Shown here: positions 48,084-59,033 of the stretch, piece by piece
How the letters are laid out: each line of letters begins with the position of its first letter
Numbering within the stretch: position 1 is the stretch's first letter
Assembly: GCA_023078685.1 (NCBI GenBank)
Contig: JALGAS010000005.1
Location: 3,968,001-4,032,000 of the forward strand
Reading direction: 5' to 3'
DNA: 64,000 nt
Origin: Neopestalotiopsis rosae
Taxonomy: Eukaryota > Ascomycota > Sordariomycetes > Amphisphaeriales > Sporocadaceae
Notes under the pieces: generated by a model
The model's database searches: none
Told to the model about the DNA's origin: nothing
The model's input: only the letters and a program-made list of their open reading frames with translations
Position numbers and translations under genes: made by a program

Positions 48084-50162
48084 TTATTCGTACCCATCAC
48101 TGGACTGGCCTCGGCCCCTGGCAAAGCGGTCACCTGCGCGCTCTCTTTCATCTCGGCGAATCATTCCGTCACCTAGTACCGTATTCCTCAGCTCCTCAAC
48201 CTTGAGCCCCTGGAGCCCAGCAGGCTCAGACAGCTCGATGCTGTTGCCCATGGATACGTCACCGCTGCCTTTTGCCTTCTCGAATAGGCCGCTGAGGGGC
48301 TTCGTGGCAGCACCACCTTCCCAGTGCCTAGCTTCTACGGGCAAGGGGCTCCACCAGTGCCCGGTTCGTGAATGCCATCGGGATCCGCAAAGTTCCCAAA
48401 GTCGGCTGGCTGCCCGTTTGTATGCGAATCTTTCATCCTCTCCCGTGAAGGCGCCCGTGTTGCTGAAATCAGGCTTGAGCCTCGGGCTCCTTTGCTCGAC
48501 GCCAAAGTCCGAGTCAACGTCTGGGTCATATGCGCTATTAGCCGGGTCCGTGGTTGGATCGGAATACGTTGAAATGTTGGGACGGAATGGCGAGACGGTG
48601 TCCTGATAGACTTCAGCAATCGTCTCGGGCAGAATGGCGTCAGCGTCCATCGTTTCGCCCGTCTTGCTCGAGGTTGGCGCTTGGGTGCCATCGGCTACAG
48701 ATACTTTCGCCTCGGGGAAAAAGAGGTCGTCGGGACCAGCCTCTGCCCGCACTACTAGTTTGCACCGCGCTTCGTACAATGCGTCAAGGAGGGTGATGAG
48801 GCGACGAGCCTCGTTCTTCTTGAGTATGCTCAGCACTGGGACCTGGTCAATGATAAAGGTGTGAAACGTCGACGCCATCGTAATATAGTCGGCAGGACCG
48901 TATGCCGAAACCAAGTCTGCAAAATCCCAATGTACGACGCCTTCATACTGTTGTGGAATCTTGACATTACGGCCATAGACAACAAGTGAAGATGGCGCCC
49001 AGGGGATAGGGCCCGAGGTTCCCGTGACGCCTTTCAATGCCTGATTCCAAGATTCATCATTTTCCGGTCCCACGAGGATGTAATTATAGGGTGTCTTGAT
49101 GCCTCTCGATGCACTAGCGGCTTCAGTGATGTCCGAACCACCAACAAGCCCATCCGCTGTACCACCGGCAACAGCTGCGTCCACGGTCGCAGCAGGTGAA
49201 CTGGTGAATTGTTCGGTCATTTCATCTGCCTCTCGACGCCGATGATCCCGACGCCCTTCCATTTGCCAGAACTCGCATCTCGCTTTGAGCACCTCAAGAA
49301 AGTTTGCAAAATCACTGGTCGATCCAAAAAGCTCACCCTTGCCCTTTTTTGCTCCAAGTCCAAGAGCTCTGCTAAGGAGCCCGCCGGAAGTTGGTGGTCG
49401 ATACTCGAAACCAGTGGCTTTTTCCAGTTCATCGGGCATTCGATTTGAAGAAGCAACCAGGACGCCTCCCAATTGGAAGAAAGCGGTGAACAGATTGCTC
49501 AGAATCTTGCTCGCAGCTCTGTCTGGCAGCTGGAATTCGTCCAAGAATAATATCGGCGATTTCTCAATCATATCCTTGGCCAACCATAGCAGTGAAAATT
49601 GATCATCTCTGCCCAATTGTGAGTTCGTCTTTCGATATCTTTCTAGTTGCGATATGGTGTAAAGCATAAATGTGTTGAAATGCCATCTCTTTTTCCGACT
49701 AGTGGGCAGACCGTCGGCCAGGAGATCCAGTAACATACTCTTGCCAGTACCAACCTCACCCGACAAGAACAAACCCTGAGGTGAGTTGATGTTGATGGCA
49801 GCTTCATGGCTCTGAAGCACGCGCGTCAAAGCCAGCGAGGCTTCTCTTGCTGGCTCGTTGCGGGCCAAGAAGCGCGCAAAGAAGGGGTTCCTGCGAATGG
49901 GATGACTCTCGACGGCGAGTTCTTTGGCGCCCTCGACTCGCTTTGGCCTCGATTCCTCCAGGGCATTTTGCAGGGTCTGCAATCTGGCACCATACTCCTC
50001 CGATGGCGAATAGTCCTTGAGTCGGAGGTAAATCTTTTGCAAATGTATAGCAAGTCTGTGCTGCGCTGGATCTGGGGTGCATAGTCCCGTTGCCAATAGA
50101 CTCTGGTACTTGACCAATGGGTCCGTAATAGTGATGGAGGAAGACGTTATAGCTCTCTTCAT
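48084..50162 (-). CDS. AFG1: AFG1-type mitochondrial AAA ATPase
   Basis: P-loop ATPase of the AFG1/LACE1 family, known from yeast and human as an inner-membrane-associated mitochondrial factor that promotes turnover or assembly of respiratory-chain subunits. Single exon of 692 residues. Early family block TDPLVKYQSLLATGLCTPDP, then Walker A GEVGTGKS (135-142), the HFNTFML segment, Walker B ILFLDEFQ (204-211) and the sensor region VLVASSNRMPDELEKATGF. The second half has YILVGPENDESW, VHWDFADLVSAYGPADYITMA and DQVPVLSILKKNEARRLITLLDALYEARCKLV. The C-terminal 200 residues are a long family-variable extension ending in a Gly/Arg/Asp tail. Typical homologues carry a longer mitochondrial presequence. 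The first ATG here (50162) gives almost none, so a small 5' exon probably exists (see findings). Confidence 0.93.
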   Translation of the reverse strand: MKRAITSSSITITDPLVKYQSLLATGLCTPDPAQHRLAIHLQKIYLRLKDYSPSEEYGARLQTLQNALEESRPKRVEGAKELAVESHPIRRNPFFARFLARNEPAREASLALTRVLQSHEAAININSPQGLFLSGEVGTGKSMLLDLLADGLPTSRKKRWHFNTFMLYTISQLERYRKTNSQLGRDDQFSLLWLAKDMIEKSPILFLDEFQLPDRAASKILSNLFTAFFQLGGVLVASSNRMPDELEKATGFEYRPPTSGGLLSRALGLGAKKGKGELFGSTSDFANFLEVLKARCEFWQMEGRRDHRRREADEMTEQFTSSPAATVDAAVAGGTADGLVGGSDITEAASASRGIKTPYNYILVGPENDESWNQALKGVTGTSGPIPWAPSSLVVYGRNVKIPQQYEGVVHWDFADLVSAYGPADYITMASTFHTFIIDQVPVLSILKKNEARRLITLLDALYEARCKLVVRAEAGPDDLFFPEAKVSVADGTQAPTSSKTGETMDADAILPETIAEVYQDTVSPFRPNISTYSDPTTDPANSAYDPDVDSDFGVEQRSPRLKPDFSNTGAFTGEDERFAYKRAASRLWELCGSRWHSRTGHWWSPLPVEARHWEGGAATKPLSGLFEKAKGSGDVSMGNSIELSEPAGLQGLKVEELRNTVLGDGMIRRDERERAGDRFARGRGQSSDGYE

Positions 50163-51601
50163 TTTTGCGTGCGTCTCTTCGAAGCCTGTTCCGATTCCAA
50201 CTAACCAATCAGGACTCTAAATCCCATTTGCAGCATTTGGACCAACGTGTCCGTAGCGTGGGATGCAGCTCAAAATTGAAGGCTATTTTTGCATGCGGCA
50301 GTAAAATGCTGTTTTTGATGGCTCACATGAGTGCCGAGCTTAAAGTAGGTATACAACGCTTGAGATCGCCGGACGAATCCCCGCGAATGAGAATCGCCCG
50401 GGCCGGTTGAGCGATATCAGGTCCGAAGTCTAGGAGCTCAATTGAGCAAAAGCCCTCGAGCTCCTGGTTGCTGGTGAAGGGAGGTTATGAAGAAGTGAAA
50501 CTCTATGATTGAGTCAGTGAGGCATAAACAAATGCACGAAGATTTTGTGTGAGAGGATTCAAAAAATTGATTTCTTGGACTTGCAGATCACTGACAAGAG
50601 ATGCACAGAGTACTGAGGTCATCATAGGCCCATTCGGAGCTCTAGGTAGCAGTCCAGTGTCTCCTCTAAAACAAGACCCCCTGTCCCATAGGCAAAATGC
50701 GCGAGGTCTTCCACGTGGAGAAGTACTAATCTCTTTATAGTTTAGCGTTACCCAGCTACGGGAGCTCTCAAAGTTCAGCAGCAGCAGTGATGGGTGCAAA
50801 CAAAATAAAAATAAAAACTGGGGCCCAGCTTGGAGGCTGTCTGTTGTTGATTCCCGCTGTGAAAGGCTCGTTCCGCACTACGAAGAAGGGAGCTTGCAGT
50901 GCAAACAAGGCTTCTGGATTTCTTTCCCCCTACAGAGTACAGGACATTCATTGCCAGCCAATCGTTGGACATTGAGAAGCTTGTAGAAGAGCAATCCACA
51001 TTGGAAGCCTTTCCATGCATACCTGAGCATTCTCTACCTACATAGTAGACCTGGGAGAGCTCCAACCAAACCAAACATTGGAGGTTGCATTGCATACACC
51101 GTTGCCAGTCTCAGACTAGAACCGCCTCGTCAGTTTTTTTTTGCGGGCGAGCCAAACCAAAAGGAAGCCCCAACACCAAGACCAATTTGAGGTCCAATCC
51201 AAAGCAGTAGAGGAGGTCCAAACTGCAACTCACCTTGCAGTCGCCCAAACCTTTTGTGGCCCATCGTCATCCATCCTTTTTTACTCTCTCTTTCGACCCA
51301 ACCGACGACCCGCGCGATCGGTCATTTTTTTCGCATCCACCATCCAGCCACCCGCGATCTCCCCATCATGAGCGTTTGCTTTCAATATCAACAACCCGCG
51401 AATCTTTAGATCAGCCCTGTTGCTTAGCTCTGCAGCAACGCGCGCGACCGTGACGACGACCTGGCAACCTCGTCACCTCAATCCCCATCTTAACTCCGTG
51501 CCAGGGCGACCCACATCATCAGCAGAATACATTTTTTGCACCCAGGAAAACGAGACGCGCCCGCACACCTCCACCACAAAACATCGCCAATCTTTTGCGC
51601 C
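50163..51601. promoter_or_regulatory. Divergent promoter region, AFG1 / NUP133
   Basis: This 1.4 kb carries the promoters of two divergent housekeeping genes. The right 350 bases (about 51250-51600) are CT-rich on the + strand and form the likely Nup133 leader. A short 5' exon of AFG1 may lie at the left end. No other gene is visible. Confidence 0.5.
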
Positions 51602-54600
51602 ATGTTCTCTTCTGTAAACAGCGCCGCAAACAATGCAGGCACTCCCGCCAGCAGTACTCGCGGACGCCGCCGCCAACGACCAGTCAGTAACGATGATTCC
51701 GTCCGGCAACCAAAGACAAAGCGTGCTAGGATCCCTCTAAACGACCAGACATTCACAACCCCTGAGGCCAGTCAAGAAAACTTTGAGGTCAAGCAGCCTG
51801 CGCGTCAACCCGCCAAGCAGGACAAGATTGAACCCGTCGAGCAAGCTTCACCACAGATCCGGAAAGAGTTGAGCTTCCGCTCCAAAAAGGCAAAGACGGC
51901 CGATCGTCTCAACAAGGGCGACGGCAGTGTAGTACTGGTATGTACACGGGATTTCAGGAGCCACGGTCTTCTGCACATGGCTAGACGTGGCGCCCTCCTT
52001 GAAAACTCTCGAAAGATTGATTGCTGACTCTCTGCAACTAGACGAGCAATAATGCCTTCATTGTCAGCAAACTGCCAGCGCTCCCCGATAGACTACGGGC
52101 AGACGCGCAGAGTAAGACAAACCTAGCTGCACATTCACTGTTTTGGCGTGGCTGCTAACGTGACTATAGGTCGACAGCATGGTTTCCTCGACCCGTCCAC
52201 TGGCTACGCCTTGAGCCTCACGCACACTCACGCCGTTGTATGGCCTTATGCCGCGTCTTCCCCGTCGCCCGAATCCTTCATCTTTTCGCTACCATATCCC
52301 TCGAGACATTCGAGTGACCCCTTACCGCTAGGATCTCTCACACCCCCGTCAGCCTCTTCGTCGGAGCCTGGCCTGGTGGTGGTTATGCCCACCAGCGGAA
52401 AAATCACATACTGGGAATCAATTTCGAGCGCGACGACTCTGGATTTCATACGGCAACAACGAAATGGAGTGGAGGATTCGATATCGGGGATGTGGTCGAG
52501 CGAAAGCGTCATTCAGATTGTCAGCGCCGAGGCTGCTGCCGGCTTTATTTTGGCTTTCAGCAGTGGCCGCATGGCCTATTTAAGCGTTCGAGATGCGCAC
52601 GGAAAACCCGCCATCAACGTAAACTTCTTGCGCACCAGTCTTGGACCGTCGGGCGGAGGCATCTTTGGCAGTCTGCGCCACTTGGTGTCAAGCTCATCGA
52701 TTCAGGGCGACATTGCGGCTGTGAGGGCGAGGAAATCGTCCAAGCAAGGAGAACAAACCGTTGTTGCTGCCACAGTGAAGGGTCGCCTGCACGCCTGGAA
52801 GATCCACCGCGGTGGTCATCACGATCTACTCACCGAATTCGACGCGCGAGAGGTCATGATCGACGCTCTTTCCGATTTACATATCGATAACCGAGGTTCT
52901 ATCGATTCTCTCAAAATTCACGATTTCGCTTTTATCCCCAAAGACCTCGAGACGAACGATTTGGAAATGACCCAGCTGCATCAGACATCAGGCTTGGGTG
53001 AGCAGCAACATATACTCGTTTTGGCTTCCTTGGCCAGCACTGCTAGCAAGACCTCTGTGCGATACTACCTCGTGGAGATAGTTATTCCACAGGGAGCTTC
53101 GCTAGAGATGCCTGTGACTGTTGGAACCGTGCGACCAATCAATAGCTACACCACTGCTCCAGATGCGCATGCGCTGACAAAGCCAAGGCTATACTTGCCA
53201 AGGCCAGCCGTCGTCGCTTTCCTGGTGTTTGAGCGTGCGACTGTCATTGCATCCGTCGCCAAGGCACCGGATTCACCAGATTCGCAACTGCACGTCGAAG
53301 AGAAGCACATTCTGCCCCCAACTTATGAGGATGTAGTGGATCTCAGAAGTGACCCGACCTTGGAGGTGGTGGCATCTGGAATCGAAGAACCCCAAGCCCC
53401 AGGATCAGAAGAATCTCGCACTCACCGCGTCAAGACCAAAAACCCTGCAGCCGTATTGCTCGTCCGTGGCACAGGAACGCTGAGGGTGGCAACAACTGAT
53501 ATTGACCGCTTTGCGAGCGATACACCACCAACCATAACTCCCAAGAGCAAGTTGGAACAGGCGGTCTTCTTTGGCATCAAGGACGACAACCCGTTGGTCT
53601 TTGATGTACCGCGCCAATTGCCATTTAGTGATAAGGAGCTCGCTGATGCTGCCCTCGAGCTGAGCCAGGATATATTAGCCTCCAACAACACTCATCTTTC
53701 TACTCTCGCCGGACACCTCGAAAACAACATGCAAATGCGAGTCAAGGCCTTGGAGAAGCTGATTATTCATCTCAACAGCCTCAAGGTACAGATGAGTCGG
53801 GAGACGAAGTGGGAACTGCTATGGAACGCTGAAAAGCTCCAAGCTGCTCGCTTCGTGTGGGCCAAGCACGAGAAATTTGTACAAGAACGCCCAGACGATG
53901 CCAAGAAGGATCTTATTACTCAAATGGTGGCCTACATACGCGACGAGGAAAAGAATCAGCCCAATGTTGCGAAGGGTGAAGTCGATCCTTTGCGCCATTG
54001 GTTTGTCCACGACTCATACCGTATGAATATCTTTCTGGCCTGGGCATACGAGGTCATCAAGTACCAAAATAAGGCCAAGGCAGAAACACCTGCTCTCACT
54101 CGCCTAATTTACGAAGCTGTCGAAGTGATGAACGGTGCTTTGAGAGATGCAATGGAATTCCGCCGCAGACACTTGGCCTTGTACGGACTTTCGGGTGAGA
54201 AATTGGCTAATGGAATCCTTGCGGATGATTATGCCAACCTGCCGAACCCATGGACGTCTGATCAGTTCATTGCCAACAATCTCAAGCGTTTGGTAGAGTT
54301 ATCATCCGAGTGGGTGAACACTGAGGAGCACACAACCAAGCCAACACCCGCAGAAGAGCCCCTCATTGAGCGGATACGCGCACTTTTGCCTGACCTAACT
54401 GAAGTGTATCTGACTTCGCTTCAAGAGCTCTCACGTTGGGCACTGGCAAGCGATGACCCAGCCAATGTCAAATTGGGCGAAACCTTTGAGCTGACATACC
54501 AGGATGACCGGAACAACAAGATCCTGTTATTGGCAGATTCTGAGAATTGGTCTGCAGCCTACAAACTGGCCGAGGAACACATAGCTTTGGAAGCTCTTGG

Positions 54601-55924
54601 ACAGGTTTTGATTGCCGAGGAACAGAGCTACAAAGAGAAACTCGATCAAGGAAACTTGTCTCTCGACGAAAGCCAGCGATTGCATGATGCCATCTCTGCA
54701 AAGACGAAGCAATTACACAACTACTTCGACAAGTACGGAGCCGGATTTGCTTACCCATACTATGAGCATCTAGTCGAAGCATGTGGTGTCGAGGCATTAA
54801 TGGAGGATAATGGCGATAAGCTCTTCAAGACCTCGTTTCTCCGCACAAACAAGGAATTCGCCAAGCTCTCCTGGATTAATGATATCATTCAAGAACATGA
54901 TATCACCAGCGCAGCGGATACTCTTGTTGACATCGGCTTGAACAGGGAGATTCAGCTCTGGAACAAGAAGATCGAGCTAAGTTTGGGCAAGTTGGCGCGA
55001 ATGGCCGAAGCTTCTACTCCTGCAAGAAAAGCATCTTTCAGTGCTCAAGAAGCATCCATCAGCGCTGTATGCGCCGACGCTTCTGTTGGTGCCATTGATG
55101 ACCAGTTGGCCGTCATTCGCATCCAGAATCGTCTGTACGAACAGGTCCACCCTGTGCTTAAGGCAGCACTAGATGAGTCGGCCCAACTTACTCTGGCGAT
55201 GGATGCTTTTGCCCCCAAGCTTCCCAAGAAGTATAAGGTTCTCTTGGACATTTTCGAGCTTGGTCTCTCCAGGCTGCTGAAACATGAAGCACTTGACCCT
55301 TATACGCTGATTGATATCCTCACGCTCGCCCAATTCGACTCGGACTTCAAAGAAGCCATGCCGGATCAGTTCTTTGAAGCTATTGAAGTGGCCAACTTCG
55401 GAATCAAGGACCTGGAACGACGCGAGCAAGCCGAAAAACTCATTTGGCGGAGATGTCTCCTTAGAGAGGAGTGGACAAAGATCAACAACACATCTCTCAA
55501 GGGGGACAACGACATTTGGGACGTGCTGAGCCATACCGATCTGTTCCAGGTCTACTGTGTGTTGTACACGATACGTAAGTTGACGCGATGATACCCTGCC
55601 TGTTTGCCCAGACTGATTGATGAAATAGAAAACGAGCCAGAGCCTCGAAACTATCGCCGATGGCTTCCGTCAGAGGTCATAGGTACATACACTGAGCAAC
55701 TGGACAAGCGCTACGGTGCGAGGGAGAAGGGATTCCGCGAGAAGCTTCTCGAGGCAATGCAGTGGGAGGATAACAATCTCGGCAAACACATCGAAAAGCA
55801 CCGTCTCGAATACTGGGCAACCGAGACTAGGCGGATGGCTGAAGAGGCCGTCCGCGGTCATGTTGATCAACAAACAACCGATGGTGCCTCCTCGCCGACG
55901 GCCCATGCGGGTGAAACACGTTAA
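51602..55924 (+). CDS. NUP133: Nuclear pore complex protein Nup133
   Basis: Scaffold nucleoporin of the Y-shaped (Nup84/Nup107-160) complex that builds the outer rings of the nuclear pore. Four exons, 51602-51937, 52042-52111, 52170-55574 and 55629-55924, give 1368 residues, somewhat longer than the yeast protein and normal for filamentous fungi. Residues 1-110 are a disordered basic stretch (RGRRRQRPVSN, KKAKTADRLNKG). Then comes the N-terminal beta-propeller with GFLDPSTGYALSLTHTHAVVWPY and TYWESISSA, followed by an all-helical C-terminal half with repeated amphipathic helices (LLWNAEKLQAARFVWAKHEKF; HWFVHDSYRMNIFLAWAYEV; FAYPYYEHLVEACGVEALME). The last exon ends with a charged helix. The only in-frame ATG is at 51602, with G at -3. 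A 21-nucleotide-scale phase check across all three introns is consistent. Confidence 0.93.
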
Positions 55925-57315
55925 ACATGTGACCGCTGGGGTGAGTGGATCGAGCACGTATAGTTCCAATATGATGTTGGTCTGCACGACATTTATCATT
56001 GGTGATAGAGTTTTCTACGCAAAGAGCGAGCCGAATTAGAGATCGGAGGAAAATCAAAGAACAGAGCGAAAAAGCGCTTGGCGCAAGGCAGGGATGGAGC
56101 CATGGAGTGTCGGATTATTTTGAGCTCGTAATACGTTTTCAGACTGGCCAATAACCAATAGTCAGAGTGGCTCTCTGGAACATACGGGCTTGACATGGAC
56201 TGAGCCAATGCAGCATTTTATTTGTACCACCTGTGACAGGGATAGGATTGAGGAAAACCAAAAGACCGATTGCAATTGCGGCAATCCAGGGACAAGGTGT
56301 AAGTTCTACAAGGAGTACTGGACTAGGATCGGCAATTGAATTTAGGAGAAGAGCCTTCAAGCTGCAGTGTGCACCTTGGTTCACAACATAATTGGAGAGG
56401 CCGTGTCTTTTGTGCTGTGCTTGCTTGCTGTAAACGATGCTTAAATAATACTATAATGACGATTGAGTCTACATGCCACCTCGAGATCTCGGAGCTACTG
56501 TAGATTTATCCTACATCATTGGAAGGTAATTGTGCCAGCAGAAAGCGTTGCTTGGTAATTGGCCGGCGTTCCTGCGAGCATGAAAATTTTCAGTCGATTA
56601 AGCAATGCAAGCATGGCGTGTCCGTCATGGACGAATGAATACCGCCCGCGTGTGATCTTATCTCGACATTGGGATTGTGTGGGGTTGACGGACTGCCGAA
56701 AGGTGCGGAATTGGTCAGTATTCACCAATCTGCTCGCGGATTCGATGGGAGAAAGAGTCTCGACGTCATTAATTCGGTGTGCCTCCTTCACTTCCTTTCG
56801 ATTTCTTGCATAGGGCTGACTGTTTTCTTTGACATTGACGAAGACTTGGCCCTTCTTATCAGGACGCTATACTCATCATGGGCAGGGCATCCCCCTCGAT
56901 TTCCCCCTCTCCCCTTGGAAGTGGTCCGAGTGGGGTTTTGGCCTATCTCCATAAGTGGACGACTATTCAACGGCTGCCGGGATGGGTACATACTCGATAG
57001 AAAAAAGCCTTTTTTAGTGAATCTATATTCTTATCTACTTTGAGCTATTCCGAGGACGGCTTGATTTTATCCCTCACTATGTAGTTGCTATATTTCAATT
57101 GTATCTTGCAAAGGTAAGAAAAGAGATTGTGTGAGACACTCTATATACTAGACGGTCTACAACAGACTTGGCGGTCTTTCAATCTCAGCCTCAGCTTTTA
57201 CCTTCGGCCGTAAGTGGGAAAAAGCCATAAGCTCGAATTGGTCTACGAGACGACCATAGGGAGCATTAGATTCAGTGGCGGTTTCCTACCTTTTGTGACG
57301 GACTTTTCAAGAACA
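55925..57315. other. Intergenic region with MATE promoter
   Basis: The 3' side of Nup133 and the promoter of the MATE gene. The frame of the MATE protein is open back to 57214, but it contains no ATG before 57316. No other gene is recognised. Confidence 0.5.
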
Positions 57316-58833
57316 ATGACTCCATCATCACCAATGGATCCTCCCAACGAATCAACCTCTCTTCTCCCAAAGCCTGATTCATTACCACCACATGATGAGT
57401 CTCCGTGGTATAGGCAATGGTTATCGGAAATATGGCTTCTTACCAGGACTTCGATACCAGTCATGCTGGCCTACACATTGCAAAACAGCCTCCAGACCGT
57501 CAGCGTGCTCATCGTCGGCCGTCTGTCCCCGGAAGCCCTGGCCACGGCAGCCTTTTCCTACATGTTCGCCATGGCCACGGGCTGGCTGATTGCCCTGGGA
57601 GGTACCACGGCCCTAGACACCCTCGCCTCGAGCAGCTTCACGGGGTCCACGAATAAGCACGACCTGGGCGTCCTCCTCCAGCGCGGCCTCCTCGTGCTGA
57701 CGGCCTTTTACGCCGTCATTGCCGTGCTGTGGGCCTGTTCCGAACCAATCTTTCGCGCTCTCGGCCAGGAAGAGTTCATCTGCGTGCAGTCGTCGCAGTT
57801 TCTGCGCATTTTGATTCCCGGCGGTCTGGGTTACGTTTGGTTCGAGTGCATGAAAAAGTACCTCCAGGCCCAGGAGATTTATCGGCCTGGAACCTATGTG
57901 CTGCTCATCACGAGTCCGCTGAGTGCGGGTCTCAATTATCTTCTTGTCCACACATTGGGCTGGGGCCTCTACGGCGCTCCCCTCGCCACGGGTATCGCGT
58001 ACTGGGTCTCGTTCTTGCTGCTCGTGCTCTACGCCGTTAAAGTCCGGGGTTCGGAGTGCTGGGGCGGTTTGGACTTGAAGAAGGCCGCCAACCCGAAACA
58101 GCTATGGCCATTTGCCCGTCTGGCCCTGCTGGGTTTCGTCCACGTCGGCACCGAGTGGTGGGCCTTTGAGATTGTCGCACTCGCTGCCGGCCGTCTGGGA
58201 AAGATCCCTCTCGCCGCTCAGAGCGTCATCATGACGGCGGACCAAATCATCAACACCATCCCGTTCGGTCTCGGTGTCGCCGCCAGTGCTCGTCTAGGCA
58301 ACTTGCTCGGTGCTCGTCGGCCCCGGGATGCTCGTCGCGCAGCGCATTGTGCGGCGATACTCTCCGTGTTGCTGGGCGCGTTGATCTTGGCGGTACTCAT
58401 GGGTACCAAGGATGTCTTTGGGCGCATCTTTAATGACGATGCCGACGTTGTGGCCCTCGTCGCCCATGTCATGCCGTTTGTGGCCCTGTTCCAGATTGCC
58501 GATGGTCTCAATGGATCATGTGGTGGCAGTTTGAGGGGTATGGGCCGTCAGTGGGTGGGAGCACTGGTCAATCTCGTCTCATACTATGGTGCCGCGCTGC
58601 CTTTGGGTATTTGGCTCGCTTTCCATGGCTGGGGTCTTGAGGGTCTCTGGGTTGGACAATGTTGTGCTTTGTACCTTGTCGGTGTGCTTGAATGGGTGAT
58701 TGTCGGGCTCTGCAACTGGGACAAGGAAGTTGAGAGGGCTTTGAGCAGACTGGATGATGGAGGTCAGGATGACGGAGAGACTGTCTTGCAGCAGGATGCA
58801 GAGGATGTCGCAGCGGGCCGAGCTGTGGTTTGA
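57316..58833 (+). CDS. MATE-family multidrug/toxin efflux transporter
   Basis: Twelve-helix secondary transporter of 505 residues, a single exon. MATE proteins export cationic drugs, metabolites or organic ions in exchange for H+ or Na+. Landmarks: TSIPVMLAYTLQNSLQTVSVLIVGRLSPEALA (helices 1-2), ALGGTTALDTLASSSFTGS, FLRILIPGGLGYVWFECMKKYLQAQ, PLSAGLNYLLVH, GLGVAASARLGNLLGA, and ADGLNGSCGGSLRGMGRQWVGA in the second half-repeat. The cytosolic N-terminus carries ESTSLLPKP, an acidic dileucine-like signal seen in vacuolar membrane proteins of fungi, so vacuolar delivery is possible. The start at 57316 is the first in-frame ATG; another at 57334 is possible. The gene converges on the kinase with a 200-base gap. 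Confidence 0.95.
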   Translation: MTPSSPMDPPNESTSLLPKPDSLPPHDESPWYRQWLSEIWLLTRTSIPVMLAYTLQNSLQTVSVLIVGRLSPEALATAAFSYMFAMATGWLIALGGTTALDTLASSSFTGSTNKHDLGVLLQRGLLVLTAFYAVIAVLWACSEPIFRALGQEEFICVQSSQFLRILIPGGLGYVWFECMKKYLQAQEIYRPGTYVLLITSPLSAGLNYLLVHTLGWGLYGAPLATGIAYWVSFLLLVLYAVKVRGSECWGGLDLKKAANPKQLWPFARLALLGFVHVGTEWWAFEIVALAAGRLGKIPLAAQSVIMTADQIINTIPFGLGVAASARLGNLLGARRPRDARRAAHCAAILSVLLGALILAVLMGTKDVFGRIFNDDADVVALVAHVMPFVALFQIADGLNGSCGGSLRGMGRQWVGALVNLVSYYGAALPLGIWLAFHGWGLEGLWVGQCCALYLVGVLEWVIVGLCNWDKEVERALSRLDDGGQDDGETVLQQDAEDVAAGRAVV

Positions 58834-59033
58834 TGAAGACGACCAAGAGTCGGAATCAATTCGGTCGGCTTTGGAAGCCTTCCACCATCTTCCAAAGTGG
58901 AAAATCTGAGGGTTATTCTCGTTGGCGGGAAAATCATGACTTATGACAACAAGAAACAGCATCGGAAAAGAAAAGAAAAAGAATCATGATAGAATAGCAT
59001 GCAATAAATATTCCTCTATATAACCATGCGATG
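58834..59033. terminator. Convergent 3' region (MATE / kinase)
   Basis: Two hundred bases between facing stop codons. They contain an A-rich stretch near 58960-59010 that could serve polyadenylation of either gene. Nothing else is seen. Confidence 0.35.
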
